Shown piece after piece: positions 6,020 to 6,652 of a stretch of DNA of 6,652 nt. Within the stretch, counting starts at the first letter, position 1; each line of letters opens with the position of its first letter. This stretch comes from Chloroflexota bacterium (GTDB lineage Bacteria; Chloroflexota; Anaerolineae; Promineifilales; Promineifilaceae). The stretch is taken from NCBI GenBank assembly GCA_963169155.1, contig CAUJGI010000557.1:1-6652 (forward strand), given 5' to 3'. The position numbers and the translations under genes were made by a program. The notes below the pieces were generated by a model. That model did not search any database, was not told where the DNA came from, and saw nothing but the letters and a program-made list of their open reading frames with translations.

Positions 6020-6652
6020 TTACGGGCTGGGAACCGCGTTCAGCCAGTTGACTTTGGCCTGGTTTAAGGCGGCGGTGCTGGCGGGGAAGTAACCAACCTC
6101 ATCAATCACCTGGGTCACATTGGAGAGGAAGAAGTTGACGTAGGCGGCAACCTGCGGCTTTTCCTGCATGATGGTGGCATCGCTGTAGATGAACAACGGC
6201 CGTGCCAGCGGGTAAGAGCCATCTTCTACCGAACTTGCGCTCGGTTCAACACCTTCGATGTTGAGGATGTGCAGCAGGTCGGCATTTTCCTGGTAATAAG
6301 CGTAGCCAAAGAAACCGATGGCGTAGGGGCTGCCTTCGATACCCTGGACCAGCACATTGTCGTCCTCGGACAGCTGGAGGTTGGCCGCAGCCAGGATGGG
6401 GGCTTCTTCCGCCTCAAAGATCACCTCGACGAAGTAGTCGAAGGTGCCAGAATCGGTGCCGGGGATAAAACGCTGGATGGGTTCAGCGGGCCATTCGGGG
6501 CGCACATCGGCCCAGGTTTCGGCCGTGGAGAAGATGAGCGCCAGCTCTTCCAGGGTCACGTCGGTGGCGAAGTCATTCTCGGCGCTGACGGTGACCGCCA
6601 GGGCATCGGTGCCGACGCGGAACTCGATGGGCGTACGGCCGATTGCTTCACA
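6020..6652 (-). CDS. pstS: Phosphate-binding protein PstS, 3' part
   Basis: The last 210 residues of the extracytoplasmic phosphate-binding protein; the signal peptide and about the first third lie beyond the right edge. Visible PstS features are VGTDALAV (13-20 of the fragment), the phosphate-binding stretch RFIPGTDSGTFDYF (61-74; R61 and S68-G69-T70 match the E. coli arginine and SGT contacts), AIGFFGYAYYQ (111-121), ARPLFIY (150-156) and DEVGYFPAS (184-192). It ends in NAVPSP followed by TAA. It belongs to the PBP-like PstS group common outside enterobacteria. It is the first gene of the operon. It is homologous along its visible length to the domain inserted in PstA, but in normal order. 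The identity is firm; lipoprotein anchoring cannot be judged because the N-terminus is missing. Confidence 0.93.
   Translation of the reverse strand, partial: CEAIGRTPIEFRVGTDALAVTVSAENDFATDVTLEELALIFSTAETWADVRPEWPAEPIQRFIPGTDSGTFDYFVEVIFEAEEAPILAAANLQLSEDDNVLVQGIEGSPYAIGFFGYAYYQENADLLHILNIEGVEPSASSVEDGSYPLARPLFIYSDATIMQEKPQVAAYVNFFLSNVTQVIDEVGYFPASTAALNQAKVNWLNAVPSP

Overview
The window holds one minus-strand phosphate uptake operon, read right to left in the order pstS (3' part only) - pstC - pstA - pstB - phoU. A further minus-strand gene follows, for a COG0701/ArsP-like permease cut off at the left edge. I see no convincing plus-strand gene, RNA gene, CRISPR array or insertion sequence. 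Base composition is moderately GC-rich. The style of PstS and PstA and the short-period intergenic repeats suggest an environmental member of the Chloroflexota (Anaerolineae-like). This placement is an inference from resemblance and not a proven assignment.

Right to left, the layout is as follows. A 3' pstS fragment (6020-6652) is followed by a 205-bp spacer with a long hairpin built from an 8-bp repeat. pstC comes next with a strong Shine-Dalgarno. pstA overlaps pstC by ATGA, and pstB starts one base after the pstA stop. A 122-bp spacer made of 7-bp repeats in inverted arms then leads to phoU. After phoU comes a 14-bp-stem terminator-like hairpin, and then the permease gene, whose probable promoter overlaps that hairpin. 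PstS would capture phosphate outside the membrane, PstC and PstA form the channel, PstB drives transport with ATP, and PhoU links transporter state to phosphate signalling.

The main surprise is pstA. It encodes 735 residues, where about 280-300 is usual. Between its first and second membrane segments lies a complete second PstS-like phosphate-binding domain in circularly permuted order: the PstS C-terminal half comes first, followed by the N-terminal half. Both halves align by eye with the neighbouring PstS (about 43% and 52% identity), and the phosphate-contact motifs are kept. This looks like a phosphate importer with a permuted binding domain tethered to its permease, in addition to a free PstS.

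Other notable signals are the perfect palindrome ACGGCCGT, seen seven times and in all three reading frames; the two intergenic repeat hairpins with different periods; and an interlocked terminator/promoter that may give a leaderless permease mRNA.
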